NCBI GenBank assembly: GCA_030613055.1
Contig: JAUWMR010000007.1
Location: 1 to 64,000 of the forward strand
DNA length: 64,000 bases
DNA from: Desulfobacteraceae bacterium
GTDB lineage: Bacteria > Desulfobacterota > DSM-4660 > Desulfatiglandales > Desulfatiglandaceae
Direction of reading: 5' to 3'
A program made the position numbers and the translations under genes. The notes beneath the pieces were generated by a model that was not told where the DNA came from, made no database searches, and saw only the letters and a list, made by a program, of their open reading frames with translations. Positions 8,013 through 16,992 of this stretch are shown here, in pieces. Every line of letters starts with the position of its first letter. The first letter of the stretch is position 1.

Positions 8013-10742
8013 CTAATCTTCCAGCGCTGCTCTCGCCGCTGCAAAGCGGGCTATCGGCACACGGAAGGGGCTACAGGACACGTAGTCCAGGCCGACCTTG
8101 TGGAAGAAGTAAATCGAGTCGGGATCACCACCGTGCTCACCGCATACGCCCAGGTGGAAATGATCTTCCGGTTTCTTCACCGATTTGGCCTTCTCGACCG
8201 CGATCTTCACCAGGCCGCCAACACCCGCCTGATCGATGGACTGGAACGGATCCTTGTCGTAAATGCCGAGATCGACATAATGCGGCAGGAAGGAACCGGA
8301 GTCATCGCGGCTGAAACCGCAACCCATCTGCGTCAGATCGTTGGTGCCGAAGCTGAAGAATTCGGCATGCTGTGCGATTTCATCGGCTGTGACAGCGGCG
8401 CGTGGCACTTCAATCATGGTGCCGACCTTGTAGTTGAGCGTATCGAGATCGTTTTCCTTTTTCACTTTTTCCGCGACATCGTGGACGATTTTCGTCTGGT
8501 TCTCAAGCTCCCTGGCGTTACCTACCAGCGGGATCATGATCTCGGGATTGACTTCCACGCCTTCCCTGGTGAGCTGCGCGGCAGCTTCAAGGATGGCTCG
8601 CGCCTGCATGGCGGTCACTTCCGGCATGGAGATGCCGAGACGGCAGCCACGGTGTCCGAGCATCGGGTTGAACTCGTGAAGCTGAACAATGCGTTCCTTC
8701 ACATTGGCCGCATCAACACCAAGTTCCGTCGCGATTTCGTTGATCTTCTCTTCGTCATCCATCGGGGGCAGGAACTCGTGCAGCGGCGGATCCAGGGTAC
8801 GGATCGTCACAGCGTACGGGCTCATCGCCTTCAGGATACCGTAGAAGTCATCGCGTTGGTACGGCAGCAGTTTCGCCAGTGCCTTTTCACGCTGTTCGGC
8901 AGTGTCGGACAGGATCATGATACGCATGGCCTTGATCCTGTCTTCGCCGAAAAACATGTGCTCGGTACGTGTGAGACCGATACCCTGCGCGCCGAACTGA
9001 CGTGCCAAAACAGCATCAGCCGGGTTGTCAGCATTGGTACGAACACCGAGTCTCTTGGTCTTTTCCGCGATGTCCATCAGTTTCTTATACCACTCGTTGC
9101 TTTCGGGATCGGCATCCACTACCGGAACCTTGCCTTCGTAGACAATGCCCTTGGTGCCATTCAGGCTGATCCAGTCGCCTTCCTTCAGAGTCCGGCCTTT
9201 AACCTTGACAATGCGTTCCCGGTAGTTGATGTCCAGGTCACTGCAACCGACGATACATATCTTGCCCCATCCACGAGCCACCAGGGCAGCGTGGCTGGTC
9301 ATTCCGCCACGTGCGGTCAGGATACCCTTCGCCGCACTCATGCCATCCACATCTTCAGGGCTGGTTTCGAGACGGACAAGGATAAGCTGCTCTTTTGGGT
9401 TTTCTTTAACCATTTTGCGGGCGCGTTCTGAATTGAGAACGATCTTACCAATGGAGCCACCGGGACCTGCGGCCAACCCCTTGGTCAGCTTGTTGGCGTT
9501 CTTTTCAGCTGCAGGGTCAAGCATCGGATGCAAAAGCTCGTCAAGCTGTACCGGCTTGACGCGCTTCAGTGCAGTGACTTCATCAATCATGCCTTCATTC
9601 AGCATGTCGATGGCCATACGCACAGCCGCGAGACCGTTACGCTTGCCCGTACGGGTCTGCAACATCCACAAACGGCCCTTTTCGATGGTGAACTCGATAT
9701 CCTGCATATCGTGGTAATGGGCTTCCAGATTGTCACGGATGCTTACCAATTGCGCGTAAAGTTCCGGGTTCTTTTCTTCCAAAGACGGAAGCATGTCGTT
9801 CTGGCCCGGCTGCTTGCAGTGCTGGTTCAGGGCGTTTGGGGTACGGATCCCCGCGACAACGTCTTCGCCCTGGGCATTGACCAGCCATTCGCCGTAGAAA
9901 TTGGGGTCACCGGTGGCGGGGTCACGTGTGAACGCCACGCCGGTTGCGCAGTCATCGCCCATGTTCCCGAAGACCATGGTCTGTACGTTGACCGCTGTGC
10001 CCCAATCGTCGGGCAGTTTCTCGATACGACGGTAAGCTATAGCCCGCTTGCCGAACCATGACTGGAACACGGCACCGATACCGCCCCAGAGCTGTTCCCA
10101 GGGATCATCGGGTAAATCTTTGCCCAGCACTTCCTTGACCTTCGCCTTGTAATCTTCACAAAGCTGCTTCAGGTCACCGGCGCTGATATCCGTGTCTTCC
10201 TTGCAGCCCTTCTTCTCCTTCAGGGCGTCCATCAGCTTCTCGAGCTGTGGACGGATTGCTTGTTCTTCATCTTCGTATTCAATGCCCTCGGCCTTTTCCA
10301 TCACCACGTCAGAGTACATGGTAATCAGCCGACGGTAGGCGTCGTACACGAATCGGGCGTCACCGGACAGCTTGATCATACCGGGAATGGTGGCGGAGCA
10401 GAGGCCGACGTTCAAAACGGTTTCCATCATGCCGGGCATGGACTGACGGGCACCGGAACGGACACCGACTAACAGCGGGTTCTCGGGATCACCGAACTTC
10501 TTGCCCATGATGGCTTCCACTTTCGCCATCGCGTCTTTCGTTTCCTGCACCGCTTCCCCGGGAAGCTTGTTGCCATTCTCGAAAAATACAATGTTTGTCT
10601 CGGTGGTCAGCGTGAATCCCGGGGGAACCGGAATATTCAGGCTGGTCATCTCTCCCAGGTTAGCGCCTTTGCCACCCAGCAGGTTCTTCATGTCGGCCGA
10701 CCCCTCGGCCTTTCCGTCTCCAAAAAAATAAACGTGCTTCAC
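8013..10742 (-). CDS. ppdK: Pyruvate, phosphate dikinase
   Basis: A 909-residue enzyme that interconverts pyruvate, ATP and phosphate with phosphoenolpyruvate, AMP and pyrophosphate, feeding gluconeogenesis or glycolysis in anaerobes. The N-terminal ATP-grasp region begins with LLGGKGANLGEM. The swivelling phosphohistidine domain has GGMTSHAALVARGWGK with the catalytic His near residue 484. The C-terminal PEP/pyruvate TIM barrel includes GLTRTEHMFF and VCGEHGGDP. I choose GTG 10742 because AGGAGG precedes it by 7 bases and the family begins here with KHVYFFGDG. Codon use is visibly richer in GC at third positions than in neighbouring genes. The gene stands alone between an intact tRNA-Lys and a duplicated tRNA-Lys 3' end, which suggests horizontal acquisition. 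Confidence 0.95.
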   Translation of the reverse strand: MKHVYFFGDGKAEGSADMKNLLGGKGANLGEMTSLNIPVPPGFTLTTETNIVFFENGNKLPGEAVQETKDAMAKVEAIMGKKFGDPENPLLVGVRSGARQSMPGMMETVLNVGLCSATIPGMIKLSGDARFVYDAYRRLITMYSDVVMEKAEGIEYEDEEQAIRPQLEKLMDALKEKKGCKEDTDISAGDLKQLCEDYKAKVKEVLGKDLPDDPWEQLWGGIGAVFQSWFGKRAIAYRRIEKLPDDWGTAVNVQTMVFGNMGDDCATGVAFTRDPATGDPNFYGEWLVNAQGEDVVAGIRTPNALNQHCKQPGQNDMLPSLEEKNPELYAQLVSIRDNLEAHYHDMQDIEFTIEKGRLWMLQTRTGKRNGLAAVRMAIDMLNEGMIDEVTALKRVKPVQLDELLHPMLDPAAEKNANKLTKGLAAGPGGSIGKIVLNSERARKMVKENPKEQLILVRLETSPEDVDGMSAAKGILTARGGMTSHAALVARGWGKICIVGCSDLDINYRERIVKVKGRTLKEGDWISLNGTKGIVYEGKVPVVDADPESNEWYKKLMDIAEKTKRLGVRTNADNPADAVLARQFGAQGIGLTRTEHMFFGEDRIKAMRIMILSDTAEQREKALAKLLPYQRDDFYGILKAMSPYAVTIRTLDPPLHEFLPPMDDEEKINEIATELGVDAANVKERIVQLHEFNPMLGHRGCRLGISMPEVTAMQARAILEAAAQLTREGVEVNPEIMIPLVGNARELENQTKIVHDVAEKVKKENDLDTLNYKVGTMIEVPRAAVTADEIAQHAEFFSFGTNDLTQMGCGFSRDDSGSFLPHYVDLGIYDKDPFQSIDQAGVGGLVKIAVEKAKSVKKPEDHFHLGVCGEHGGDPDSIYFFHKVGLDYVSCSPFRVPIARFAAARAALED

Positions 10743-10904
10743 TTTGTTACCTCCTGAATCGTTGTATGATAAAATGTTGCTTTTTACGGGAAGGACTATA
10801 GAGAAAGTCCCCTTGTGAGTAATATAGAAAAAAGAAACCAAAACATATGCGGTACTGAAATTCGCATGGGCACAGATTCGGGCACAATCCATGATTTTAA
10901 CATT

Positions 10905-10937
10905 AAAAAAGGGGTGGCCAAATTGAGCTAACCCCTT
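10905..10937 (-). terminator. Rho-independent terminator of the tRNA-Arg/tRNA-Lys unit
   Basis: Minus-strand hairpin AAGGGGTTAGC / GGCCACCCCTT around a short AATTT loop, followed by six T residues. It lies 10 bases after the CCA end of tRNA-Lys. It is almost identical to the copy at 7896-7930. Confidence 0.85.
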
Positions 10938-10946
10938 GATATTCCT

Positions 10947-11022
10947 TGGTAGGCGTGAGAGGAATCGAACCTCCGACCAATTGATTAAGAGTCAACTGCT
11001 CTGCCAGCTGAGCTACACGCCC
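10947..11022 (-). tRNA. tRNA-Lys (anticodon CTT)
   Basis: A 76-base tRNA read on the minus strand. It has a 7-base acceptor stem (GGGCGTG pairing with CACGCCT), D-arm GCTCAGCTGGCAGAGC, and anticodon arm TTGACTCTTAATCAA with CTT. The T-arm has GGTTCGATTCC, the discriminator is A, and CCA is encoded. It lies 20 bases downstream of tRNA-Arg in the same direction and is followed by a terminator, so the two form one transcription unit. Its 3' end is duplicated at 7943-7975. Confidence 0.96.
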
Positions 11023-11042
11023 ATGATTTTTGCGAAACAATA

Positions 11043-11119
<77 letters not shown>

Positions 11120-11134
11120 CATTTGCAAAAAATT

Positions 11135-11163
11135 TGTCTAACAGGAATATTAACACATGTCAA
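11135..11163 (-). promoter_or_regulatory. Sigma70-type promoter for the tRNA pair
   Basis: On the minus strand TTGACA (11163-11158) and TAGACA (11140-11135) are separated by exactly 17 bases, about 15 bases before tRNA-Arg. The -35 box lies in one arm of an 11-base inverted repeat (ACACATGTCAA at 11153-11163, TTGACATGTGT at 11185-11195) shared with the divergent rplM promoter. Confidence 0.75.
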
Positions 11164-11184
11164 TAAAATTTTAGCAGAAATAAC

Positions 11185-11213
11185 TTGACATGTGTGAGAT
11201 TTTTTCTTAAAAA
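11185..11213 (+). promoter_or_regulatory. Probable promoter of rplM-rpsI
   Basis: TTGACA at 11185-11190 is followed after 17 bases by TAAAAA (11208-11213), a weak -10 match, about 35 bases before the rplM start. The -35 box forms half of the inverted repeat shared with the divergent tRNA promoter. Confidence 0.6.
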
Positions 11214-11247
11214 TATCATTTTATTTTTTACTGACAGGATATTGGCT

Positions 11248-11676
11248 ATGAAGACATTTGTTGCGAAAGAACACGAAATTACGAAGAAATGGTACCTTGT
11301 GGATGCCAAAGACAAGGTTCTTGGCAGGCTGGCAACCCAGATCGCCATACATCTGAGAGGCAAACACAAGCCAATCTTTACCCCCCACGCAGATACAGGG
11401 GATTTTGTTATTGTGATAAACGCTGAAAAAGTGGCGCTGACAGGTAGAAAATGGGACAATAAGATCTACTACCGGCACAGCGGGTACATTGGTGGTCTGA
11501 AAGAGATTACCGCAAAAAAACTGCTCGAAAAAAAACCGCGGGATATCGTCCGCTTTGCCGTAAAGGGGATGCTGCCAAAAAACAGCCTGGGCCGGCGTCA
11601 GTTGAAGAAATTAAAGATCTATGTGGGTGCAGATCATCCACACGATGCACAAAAACCAGAAAAATTGGAGATTTAG
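11248..11676 (+). CDS. rplM: 50S ribosomal protein L13
   Basis: A 142-residue large-subunit ribosomal protein that acts early in 50S assembly by binding 23S rRNA. Hallmarks are the [17 protein letters not shown] opening, [19 protein letters not shown], and the late [19 protein letters not shown] followed by [16 protein letters not shown] 11248 gives the family-standard length; the longer open frame begins inside the promoter and is rejected. It is followed without any gap by rpsI, the usual L13-S9 operon. Confidence 0.98.
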   Translation: MKTFVAKEHEITKKWYLVDAKDKVLGRLATQIAIHLRGKHKPIFTPHADTGDFVIVINAEKVALTGRKWDNKIYYRHSGYIGGLKEITAKKLLEKKPRDIVRFAVKGMLPKNSLGRRQLKKLKIYVGADHPHDAQKPEKLEI

Positions 11677-12069
11677 ATGGCAGAGGATAGATTTTACGCC
11701 ACGGGAAAAAGAAAAACCTCGATTGCTCGCGTTTGGATGAAACCCGGGACCGGTCAAATATCAATCAACAAACGACCTATCAATGAATATTTAGTTCAGG
11801 AGTCAGACAGGCTGCTTGTTATGGACCCGTTCAAACTTACCGACATGGTTGATAAATTCGACCTGTATGTAAATGTCAGTGGTGGCGGCATTTCCGGCCA
11901 GGCAGGGGCTATCCGGCATGGTATAAGCAGGGCTCTCGTGAATATGAATCCGGAATTGCGCGAGCCTCTCAAAAAAGCACAGTTTTTGACGAGGGACTCA
12001 AGAATGAAGGAACGAAAAAAGTACGGCCAGCCCGGTGCTCGAGCCCGGTTCCAGTATTCAAAACGATAG
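11677..12069 (+). CDS. rpsI: 30S ribosomal protein S9
   Basis: A 130-residue small-subunit protein whose basic tail reaches the P-site tRNA. It begins with the typical FYATGKRKTSIARVWMKPG. It contains VSGGGISGQAGAIRHGISRAL and ends in the invariant RKKYGQPGARARFQYSKR-type tail. The start codon follows the rplM stop directly, so the two are translationally coupled. A terminator follows at 12102. Confidence 0.98.
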   Translation: MAEDRFYATGKRKTSIARVWMKPGTGQISINKRPINEYLVQESDRLLVMDPFKLTDMVDKFDLYVNVSGGGISGQAGAIRHGISRALVNMNPELREPLKKAQFLTRDSRMKERKKYGQPGARARFQYSKR

Positions 12070-12095
12070 TTTTTTTTATTATTATAAAGGATTAT

Positions 12096-13094
12096 TCAAT
12101 GGGGAGCGCAGGAATGGCTCCCTTTTTCTATTATGTCTTCCCAGTTCAAGCAGTTAGGGGGCTTTTCTCCCCTGAGACCGGCAAGGAGATTGTCTACGGC
12201 AAGCCATGCCATTCGGGTTCGGGTCTCCAGGGTGGCGCTCCCCACATGTGGAAGAAGGATCACGTTTTCAAGATCCACCAGCCCGGGGGTCAGAGACGGC
12301 TCCTCCTCGTATACGTCCAACCCGGCCCCTGCGATTTTTCCTTGCTTCAGGGTGTCGAGCAAAGCCTTCTCATCCACAACCGGCCCCCGTGACGTGTTGA
12401 TCAGAAAGGCCTCCGGCTTCATCCATCCTAAGGATTCTCGATCGATCAAATGCCGGGTCCGGTCGGTAAGCGGGACATGGAGGGAGACAAAATCCGCCTG
12501 TTTAAGCAGCCTCCTAAGATCCGCATATTCTACCCCCAGGGTCTCTTCCTCCGCCTGTTCCAGTGGACGACGATTGTGATAGAGGACCCGCATATCAAAT
12601 CCCCCGGCCCTCTTGACAACAGCCTTTCCGATTTTGCCAAGGCCTATAATACCTAAGGTCTTGCCCGTAACCTCCCGGCCAAGAAATACGAGGGGCGCCC
12701 AGAATTGAAATCGACCTTCCCTTGTCCTCTTATCCCCTTCGACGACTCTCCTCGCTAATGAAAGGATAAGGGTAAAAGCAAGATCCGCCGTTGCCTCGGT
12801 CAGGACATCGGGTGTATTGGATACAGGAATGCCTCGAGATGTGGCCGCATCCACGTCGATATTATTGAATCCTACACCCAGATTGGCGATCATCTTCAAC
12901 CGCTGCGCCTTCTCTATAAAGGTCCGGTCGACTGTATCGGTAAGCATGCAGAGTAGACCATCTTTATCCACAATCCTTTCCAGGATCTTCTCTCTTTTCA
13001 TGGGCCTGTCTTTCTCATTGGCCTCTATTTCGTGTTCCCTGTGGAGGAGCGCCAGGATCTCTTCGGGAAGCCTTCCTGTAACGAGTATCTTCAT
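12096..13094 (-). CDS. D-2-hydroxyacid dehydrogenase (glyoxylate/hydroxypyruvate reductase-like)
   Basis: A 332-residue NAD(P)-dependent dehydrogenase of the D-isomer family, closest by eye to glyoxylate or hydroxypyruvate reductases (GyaR/GhrB type). The substrate loop NLGVGFNNIDV is at about 71-81, and the nucleotide-binding GIIGLGKIG at 148-156. The catalytic triad is present as R236 (SRGPVVDE), E265 (YEEEP) and H283 (LPHVGSAT). Candidate reactions are reduction of glyoxylate to glycolate or hydroxypyruvate to glycerate; the exact substrate is not decidable. A GAGG ribosome binding site precedes ATG 13094. About 100 bases of its 5' coding sequence are duplicated at 18101-18366. Confidence 0.85.
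   Translation of the reverse strand: MKILVTGRLPEEILALLHREHEIEANEKDRPMKREKILERIVDKDGLLCMLTDTVDRTFIEKAQRLKMIANLGVGFNNIDVDAATSRGIPVSNTPDVLTEATADLAFTLILSLARRVVEGDKRTREGRFQFWAPLVFLGREVTGKTLGIIGLGKIGKAVVKRAGGFDMRVLYHNRRPLEQAEEETLGVEYADLRRLLKQADFVSLHVPLTDRTRHLIDRESLGWMKPEAFLINTSRGPVVDEKALLDTLKQGKIAGAGLDVYEEEPSLTPGLVDLENVILLPHVGSATLETRTRMAWLAVDNLLAGLRGEKPPNCLNWEDIIEKGSHSCAPH
12102..12127 (+). terminator. Rho-independent terminator of rplM-rpsI
   Basis: GGGAGC and GCTCCC form a short hairpin followed by TTTTT, 33 bases after the rpsI stop. It overlaps the last codons of the convergent dehydrogenase gene. Confidence 0.7.
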
Positions 13095-13150
13095 TCGTTT
13101 CCTCTACTCCATCGTCCCTTATCTTTTTTCTGGAAAAGGGCCGGAAATCA

Positions 13151-13220
13151 TCGCAACGTCTCGGAAATTGTATCCCGCCCATGGCGGGAAAATTATAGAT
13201 ATTTACTGAGGCTTGGTAAT
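13151..13220. repeat. Palindromic repeat with TCCCGCC-CAT-GGCGGGA core
   Basis: A stem-loop core (13173-13189) is flanked by about 25 bases that recur in opposite orientation at 41911-41977, including AAGCCTCA(A/G)TAAA and TCTGAGA/TCCGAGA-type ends. It lies in the gap between the dehydrogenase and the CAP-domain gene. It is a dispersed intergenic repeat of unknown function. Confidence 0.6.
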
Positions 13221-13287
13221 CTTGCCTTCAGCCCCTAACCTTCAACCTCTAACATATTTTCAACCCCCGCCCCCCGTGAACTGATAT

Positions 13288-13869
13288 CTATTCATTAGGA
13301 GATGCAAGCACAAGTGTCCAATAGGTGCCGTATTGCGATGACGCATTACGAAAACATGCGGCCCCTATCTCTGTGAAATTTGAGCTCATTATGTTTCTGC
13401 AATGCCGGGGACTGTTCAACCATGCCGAAACAATATGTTCAGTAGCTTCACGCCCCGCAGATATGTTTTCTCCGATAGCCTTCCAGTCATATCCAGCAGC
13501 CGTGGCCCTTTTGCCTATATCAGAACCGTCTGATCCTGTATGACTGGCAAAGTCATTCTCGGCCATATCCCTTGAGTGACCCATGGCAGCCTTTGCCAGA
13601 GCTGAATTCCATCTGACGGGATTAACTGCGGGATATCTTTTGGAACCACATTCATGCTTTACCGACCTTGCACTATTAACAAACTCAAGCATATTCCTTT
13701 TTATTGACTCAGGTGCCTCACACTGAAACGACCTGTTCCTGTAAATGACAACGACCTCTTCCTCCTTTTCATTCCTGGTTGTCTCACAACCGACAAATAA
13801 GCAGGTGCTCAACGCTAAAGATAAAAGTGTTTTCAACCACATACGGAAATTTTTATCGAGGAAGTTCAT
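13288..13869 (-). CDS. CAP-domain (SCP-like) lipoprotein
   Basis: A 193-residue exported protein of the CAP/SCP superfamily (Cys-rich secretory, antigen 5, PR-1 fold). A lipoprotein signal peptide is visible: positive N-region, hydrophobic ALSTCLFVGC and the lipobox cysteine at about residue 28. The CAP core follows: MLEFVNSARS, WNSALAKAAMGHSRDMAENDFASHTGSDGS split over the middle, GENISAGR, and the late WLNSPRHCRNIMSSNFTEIGAA. The function of bacterial members is mostly unknown; some bind sterols or lipids. I place the start at ATG 13869; ATG 13842 (starting MWLKTLL) would also give a good signal peptide. Confidence 0.85.
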   Translation of the reverse strand: MNFLDKNFRMWLKTLLSLALSTCLFVGCETTRNEKEEEVVVIYRNRSFQCEAPESIKRNMLEFVNSARSVKHECGSKRYPAVNPVRWNSALAKAAMGHSRDMAENDFASHTGSDGSDIGKRATAAGYDWKAIGENISAGREATEHIVSAWLNSPRHCRNIMSSNFTEIGAACFRNASSQYGTYWTLVLASPNE

Positions 13870-14055
13870 CGCTCGATTCTCTATTTCTATCCACTCAATG
13901 AGATATATCTGAAACAAAGTCAATTTCTCAAGAAGAATGTTTTTATCTCTCTGTTTGCTTGACTTTTTGACACCTTCAGTGGATTTCTTATTAGATTGAG
14001 TTGATAAAAAATCGTTTTTTGTGGGAGGGACAGCCAGGGAAAGAGTTTTGGCCTC

Positions 14056-16992
14056 TCATGGATTGATGGCTTCCCTATCCGGCACCTTGCTATTATTAAA
14101 TAAAGGAGGGGTCTTTTCCCCAGTCTTATCCTGGGATTTGTAAGCCATTCTTTCAATCACCGAAAAGAGTTCTTCCGCCTTTATGGGTTTGGGCACGTAA
14201 TCGTCCATTCCTGCCGCAAGGCATTTCTCCCTATCACCCTTCATGGCATGGGCCGTCATGGCCACAATAGGAACATGCCCACCCTCCTTCTCATCCTTCT
14301 CCCGGATACGTTGTGTGGCCTCAAACCCGTCCATCTCCGGCATCTGAATATCCATGAGGATCAGATCAAAACGCTCCCTATCAAGGATTTCAATAGCTTC
14401 CTTGCCGTTTGAAGCAACAACAACCTGATGACCCCGTTTTTCCAGCATTATTACTGCCAGTTTTTGATTCACCAGGTTGTCCTCAGCCAGCAGGATCTTG
14501 AGCCTCCGGCGAGCATCCTGGATAGAAAAGCGGGTGATAACAGTGCGTTTTTCTTTGGTTGGGCACCCCATGGCCAGCATGATACCGTCTAAAAGATCCG
14601 ACTGTTTCACGGGCTTCAGCAGATATCCGGATATCCCCAATTCTCTGCATCGCTCCGCATCCCCTTTTTGACCCAGGGAAGTAAGTAATATGATCTCCAC
14701 ATCCGACCCAAACGGGCCTTCTTTTACACGCTTCGCTACCTCAAATCCATCCATCTCCGGCATCTGCAGGTCTAACAGCATGAGCTGGTAGGGCCGCCCC
14801 GATTCAAAGGCCCTTTTTATCTCTGCCAGCGCCCTCTTCCCATCTGCGACTTCCGTCGGCACAAGACCCCACAGAGATGTCATTTCGTGAAATACCAAAC
14901 GGTTAGTAGCATTATCATCCACAATCAGAACCTGGACGCCCGATAGATCCAGTTCCTTCAAACGGAGCGTTTCTCTCGTTTCCCTTATATTCAATGGGAA
15001 ACGGGCAGTGAAGTGAAAAGTGCTCCCCTTTCCCTGCTCGCTTTCCACCCAAATGTTTCCACCCATCATCTCCACAAGCTGCTTGGATATCGTCAAACCC
15101 AGACCGGTACCACCATACTTTCGGGTAGTGGAGCCATCTGCCTGTCTGAAGCTTTTAAAAATTGTCTCAACCTTCTCAGGAGGAATCCCAATTCCTGTGT
15201 CCGTTACCAGAAAATGTAAGAGCACCGAAGCATCTTCTTCTTTCTCTGTCTTTACCTTGACGCCTACTTCTCCTTTGTCAGTAAATTTTGTGGAATTGCC
15301 CAACAAATTGACAATGACCTGCCGGAGCCTGGTAGGATCACCTACCATGGCTGTGGGAACATCAGGCTTGATGTGGCAGGTGAGTTCAAGTCCCGCCTCT
15401 TCCGCCTTTACAGCCACTATCTCGGCAGCATGCTCCACGGTATTGCGCAAATCAAAATCCATTTCCTCCAGCTCAAGCTTGCCAGATTCGATTTTTGAAA
15501 GATCCAGGATATCGTTCAAAAGGGCAAGTAAGGAATTGGCCGATGACTTCACCATCTTCAGATACTCGCGCTGCTCTTTGGTAAGTTCGGTCCCCAGGGC
15601 CAGCCCTGTCATCCCGATAATGCCGTTCATAGGCGTCCGGATCTCATGACTCATATTTGCGAGAAACTCGCTTTTTGCCCGGTTCGCGATTTCTGCCTCC
15701 TCCTTTGCTTTTTTTAATTCCTTTTCTGCCCGCCTGCGGTCGGTCACATCCCTCATAATCCCTCGAAACCCTATCCCCTGACCCTCTGTATCCCTTACCA
15801 AAGATATGGAACCTTCTATCCACAGTCTGGCTCCATCTTTTCTTATAACCTCCCAATCAGCTATTTTCGAAGAATTCCCCGTAGCGTATACCTCCTTGGA
15901 AATCTGATACAAACGCTTAACGTTCTCTTCATCCATGGTCTGTTGGTTATTCATACCTATTAGTTCATCTCTGAAATAACCAAGCATGTTACACATGGAA
16001 TCATTAAAGAATGTAAAATTGCCCGCAATATCAACCTGGTAATATCCATCTTCGATATTCTCGAGGATGGTCCGGTATTTCTCCTCACTTTCCTGAAGCG
16101 CCTCCTCCATATGCTTTCGATTCGTTACATCCCTGATAATCCCTTGAAATCCAATAACCTTGCCTTCAGTTCCCTTTTTCAGAGATATAGAGGCCTCTAT
16201 ATGTCTTTTTGTTCCGTCTTTTCTTGTAATTTTCCAATCAAAGCCGCTGGCACTTACTCCTGTGGTGTAGACCCTGTTGAAGGCTTGATATCCCTTCTTG
16301 GCAGTGCCTTGATTTGTGAATCCCCCCAAACTCATTCCTATTAATTCATCCCTGGAACAGCCAAGTATATTACACATGGACTCATTGAAGAATGTAAAAT
16401 TGCCCGCAATATCAACCTCATAATATCCCTCTTGCATGTCCTCGAGGATCGTTCTGTATTTTTCTTCAGAGCACCTCAATTTGTCAAAGGTCTGTTTTTG
16501 CAAGGTCATGTCATGGAAATATCCCACGCTTCCAATTACCTTACTGTTATCGTAAAGCAAAGAGCCTGAAATACGGACAGGTATATGTCTACCGTCCTTA
16601 TGTAGCACTTCCGTATCATAGTTTATCAGCTGGCCCGGCCCGTCATACTTTGGGCTCTTCAACTTTCTGTTCACATCGCGGGCCAATCCAGGGAGATACA
16701 ATTCTTCAACATTTATCTTTCCCACTACCTCTTCCTGAGAATAACCGAATATCTTTTCCGCACCCTTATTAAACAGTAATACATTTCCTTTCGTGTCAAC
16801 ACCAACGATTCCATCTATCGAGTTCTGGATCAACTTGGCTTCCAGATCATACCTTTTTCCAACCTCTTGCTCGGCCTGTCTGCGTTTAGTTAACTCCTTC
16901 TCCAACTCTTTTACCCTCTTTTCCAATCCTTCATAGCTTGGTCTGTCCACTTTCAGGTCCTCCATTTCCATGGAAAGGAAAATATCTCTCAT
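14056..16992 (-). CDS. Hybrid sensor histidine kinase, three PAS domains and two receivers
   Basis: A 978-residue signalling kinase without membrane segments, so probably cytoplasmic. Order: short coiled coil (18-50), PAS1 (about 48-165), PAS2 (about 175-295) and PAS3 (about 300-420), the last two very alike (GYY.VDIAGNFTFFN). HisKA follows with phosphoacceptor H449 in MSHEIRTPMNG, then the HATPase with N566, D598 and the GGTGLGL lid at 627-633. Receiver 1 has D741 and receiver 2 has D881. There is no C-terminal HPt domain, so phosphotransfer must finish on a separate HPt protein. The stimulus is unknown. It is monocistronic, with no response regulator nearby. Confidence 0.92.
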   Translation of the reverse strand: MRDIFLSMEMEDLKVDRPSYEGLEKRVKELEKELTKRRQAEQEVGKRYDLEAKLIQNSIDGIVGVDTKGNVLLFNKGAEKIFGYSQEEVVGKINVEELYLPGLARDVNRKLKSPKYDGPGQLINYDTEVLHKDGRHIPVRISGSLLYDNSKVIGSVGYFHDMTLQKQTFDKLRCSEEKYRTILEDMQEGYYEVDIAGNFTFFNESMCNILGCSRDELIGMSLGGFTNQGTAKKGYQAFNRVYTTGVSASGFDWKITRKDGTKRHIEASISLKKGTEGKVIGFQGIIRDVTNRKHMEEALQESEEKYRTILENIEDGYYQVDIAGNFTFFNDSMCNMLGYFRDELIGMNNQQTMDEENVKRLYQISKEVYATGNSSKIADWEVIRKDGARLWIEGSISLVRDTEGQGIGFRGIMRDVTDRRRAEKELKKAKEEAEIANRAKSEFLANMSHEIRTPMNGIIGMTGLALGTELTKEQREYLKMVKSSANSLLALLNDILDLSKIESGKLELEEMDFDLRNTVEHAAEIVAVKAEEAGLELTCHIKPDVPTAMVGDPTRLRQVIVNLLGNSTKFTDKGEVGVKVKTEKEEDASVLLHFLVTDTGIGIPPEKVETIFKSFRQADGSTTRKYGGTGLGLTISKQLVEMMGGNIWVESEQGKGSTFHFTARFPLNIRETRETLRLKELDLSGVQVLIVDDNATNRLVFHEMTSLWGLVPTEVADGKRALAEIKRAFESGRPYQLMLLDLQMPEMDGFEVAKRVKEGPFGSDVEIILLTSLGQKGDAERCRELGISGYLLKPVKQSDLLDGIMLAMGCPTKEKRTVITRFSIQDARRRLKILLAEDNLVNQKLAVIMLEKRGHQVVVASNGKEAIEILDRERFDLILMDIQMPEMDGFEATQRIREKDEKEGGHVPIVAMTAHAMKGDREKCLAAGMDDYVPKPIKAEELFSVIERMAYKSQDKTGEKTPPLFNNSKVPDREAINP

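Noticed and set aside
8100-9431. 443-residue open frame on the plus strand
   Set aside because: Complete antisense shadow of ppdK with no family features; ppdK on the other strand is unmistakable.
12096-12127. Rho-independent terminator as proof that the dehydrogenase is also terminated here
   Set aside because: The T tract lies on the plus strand only; it serves rplM-rpsI and overlaps the convergent gene's last codons.
15020-15649. 209-residue plus-strand frame
   Set aside because: Shadow of the histidine kinase gene on the opposite strand.
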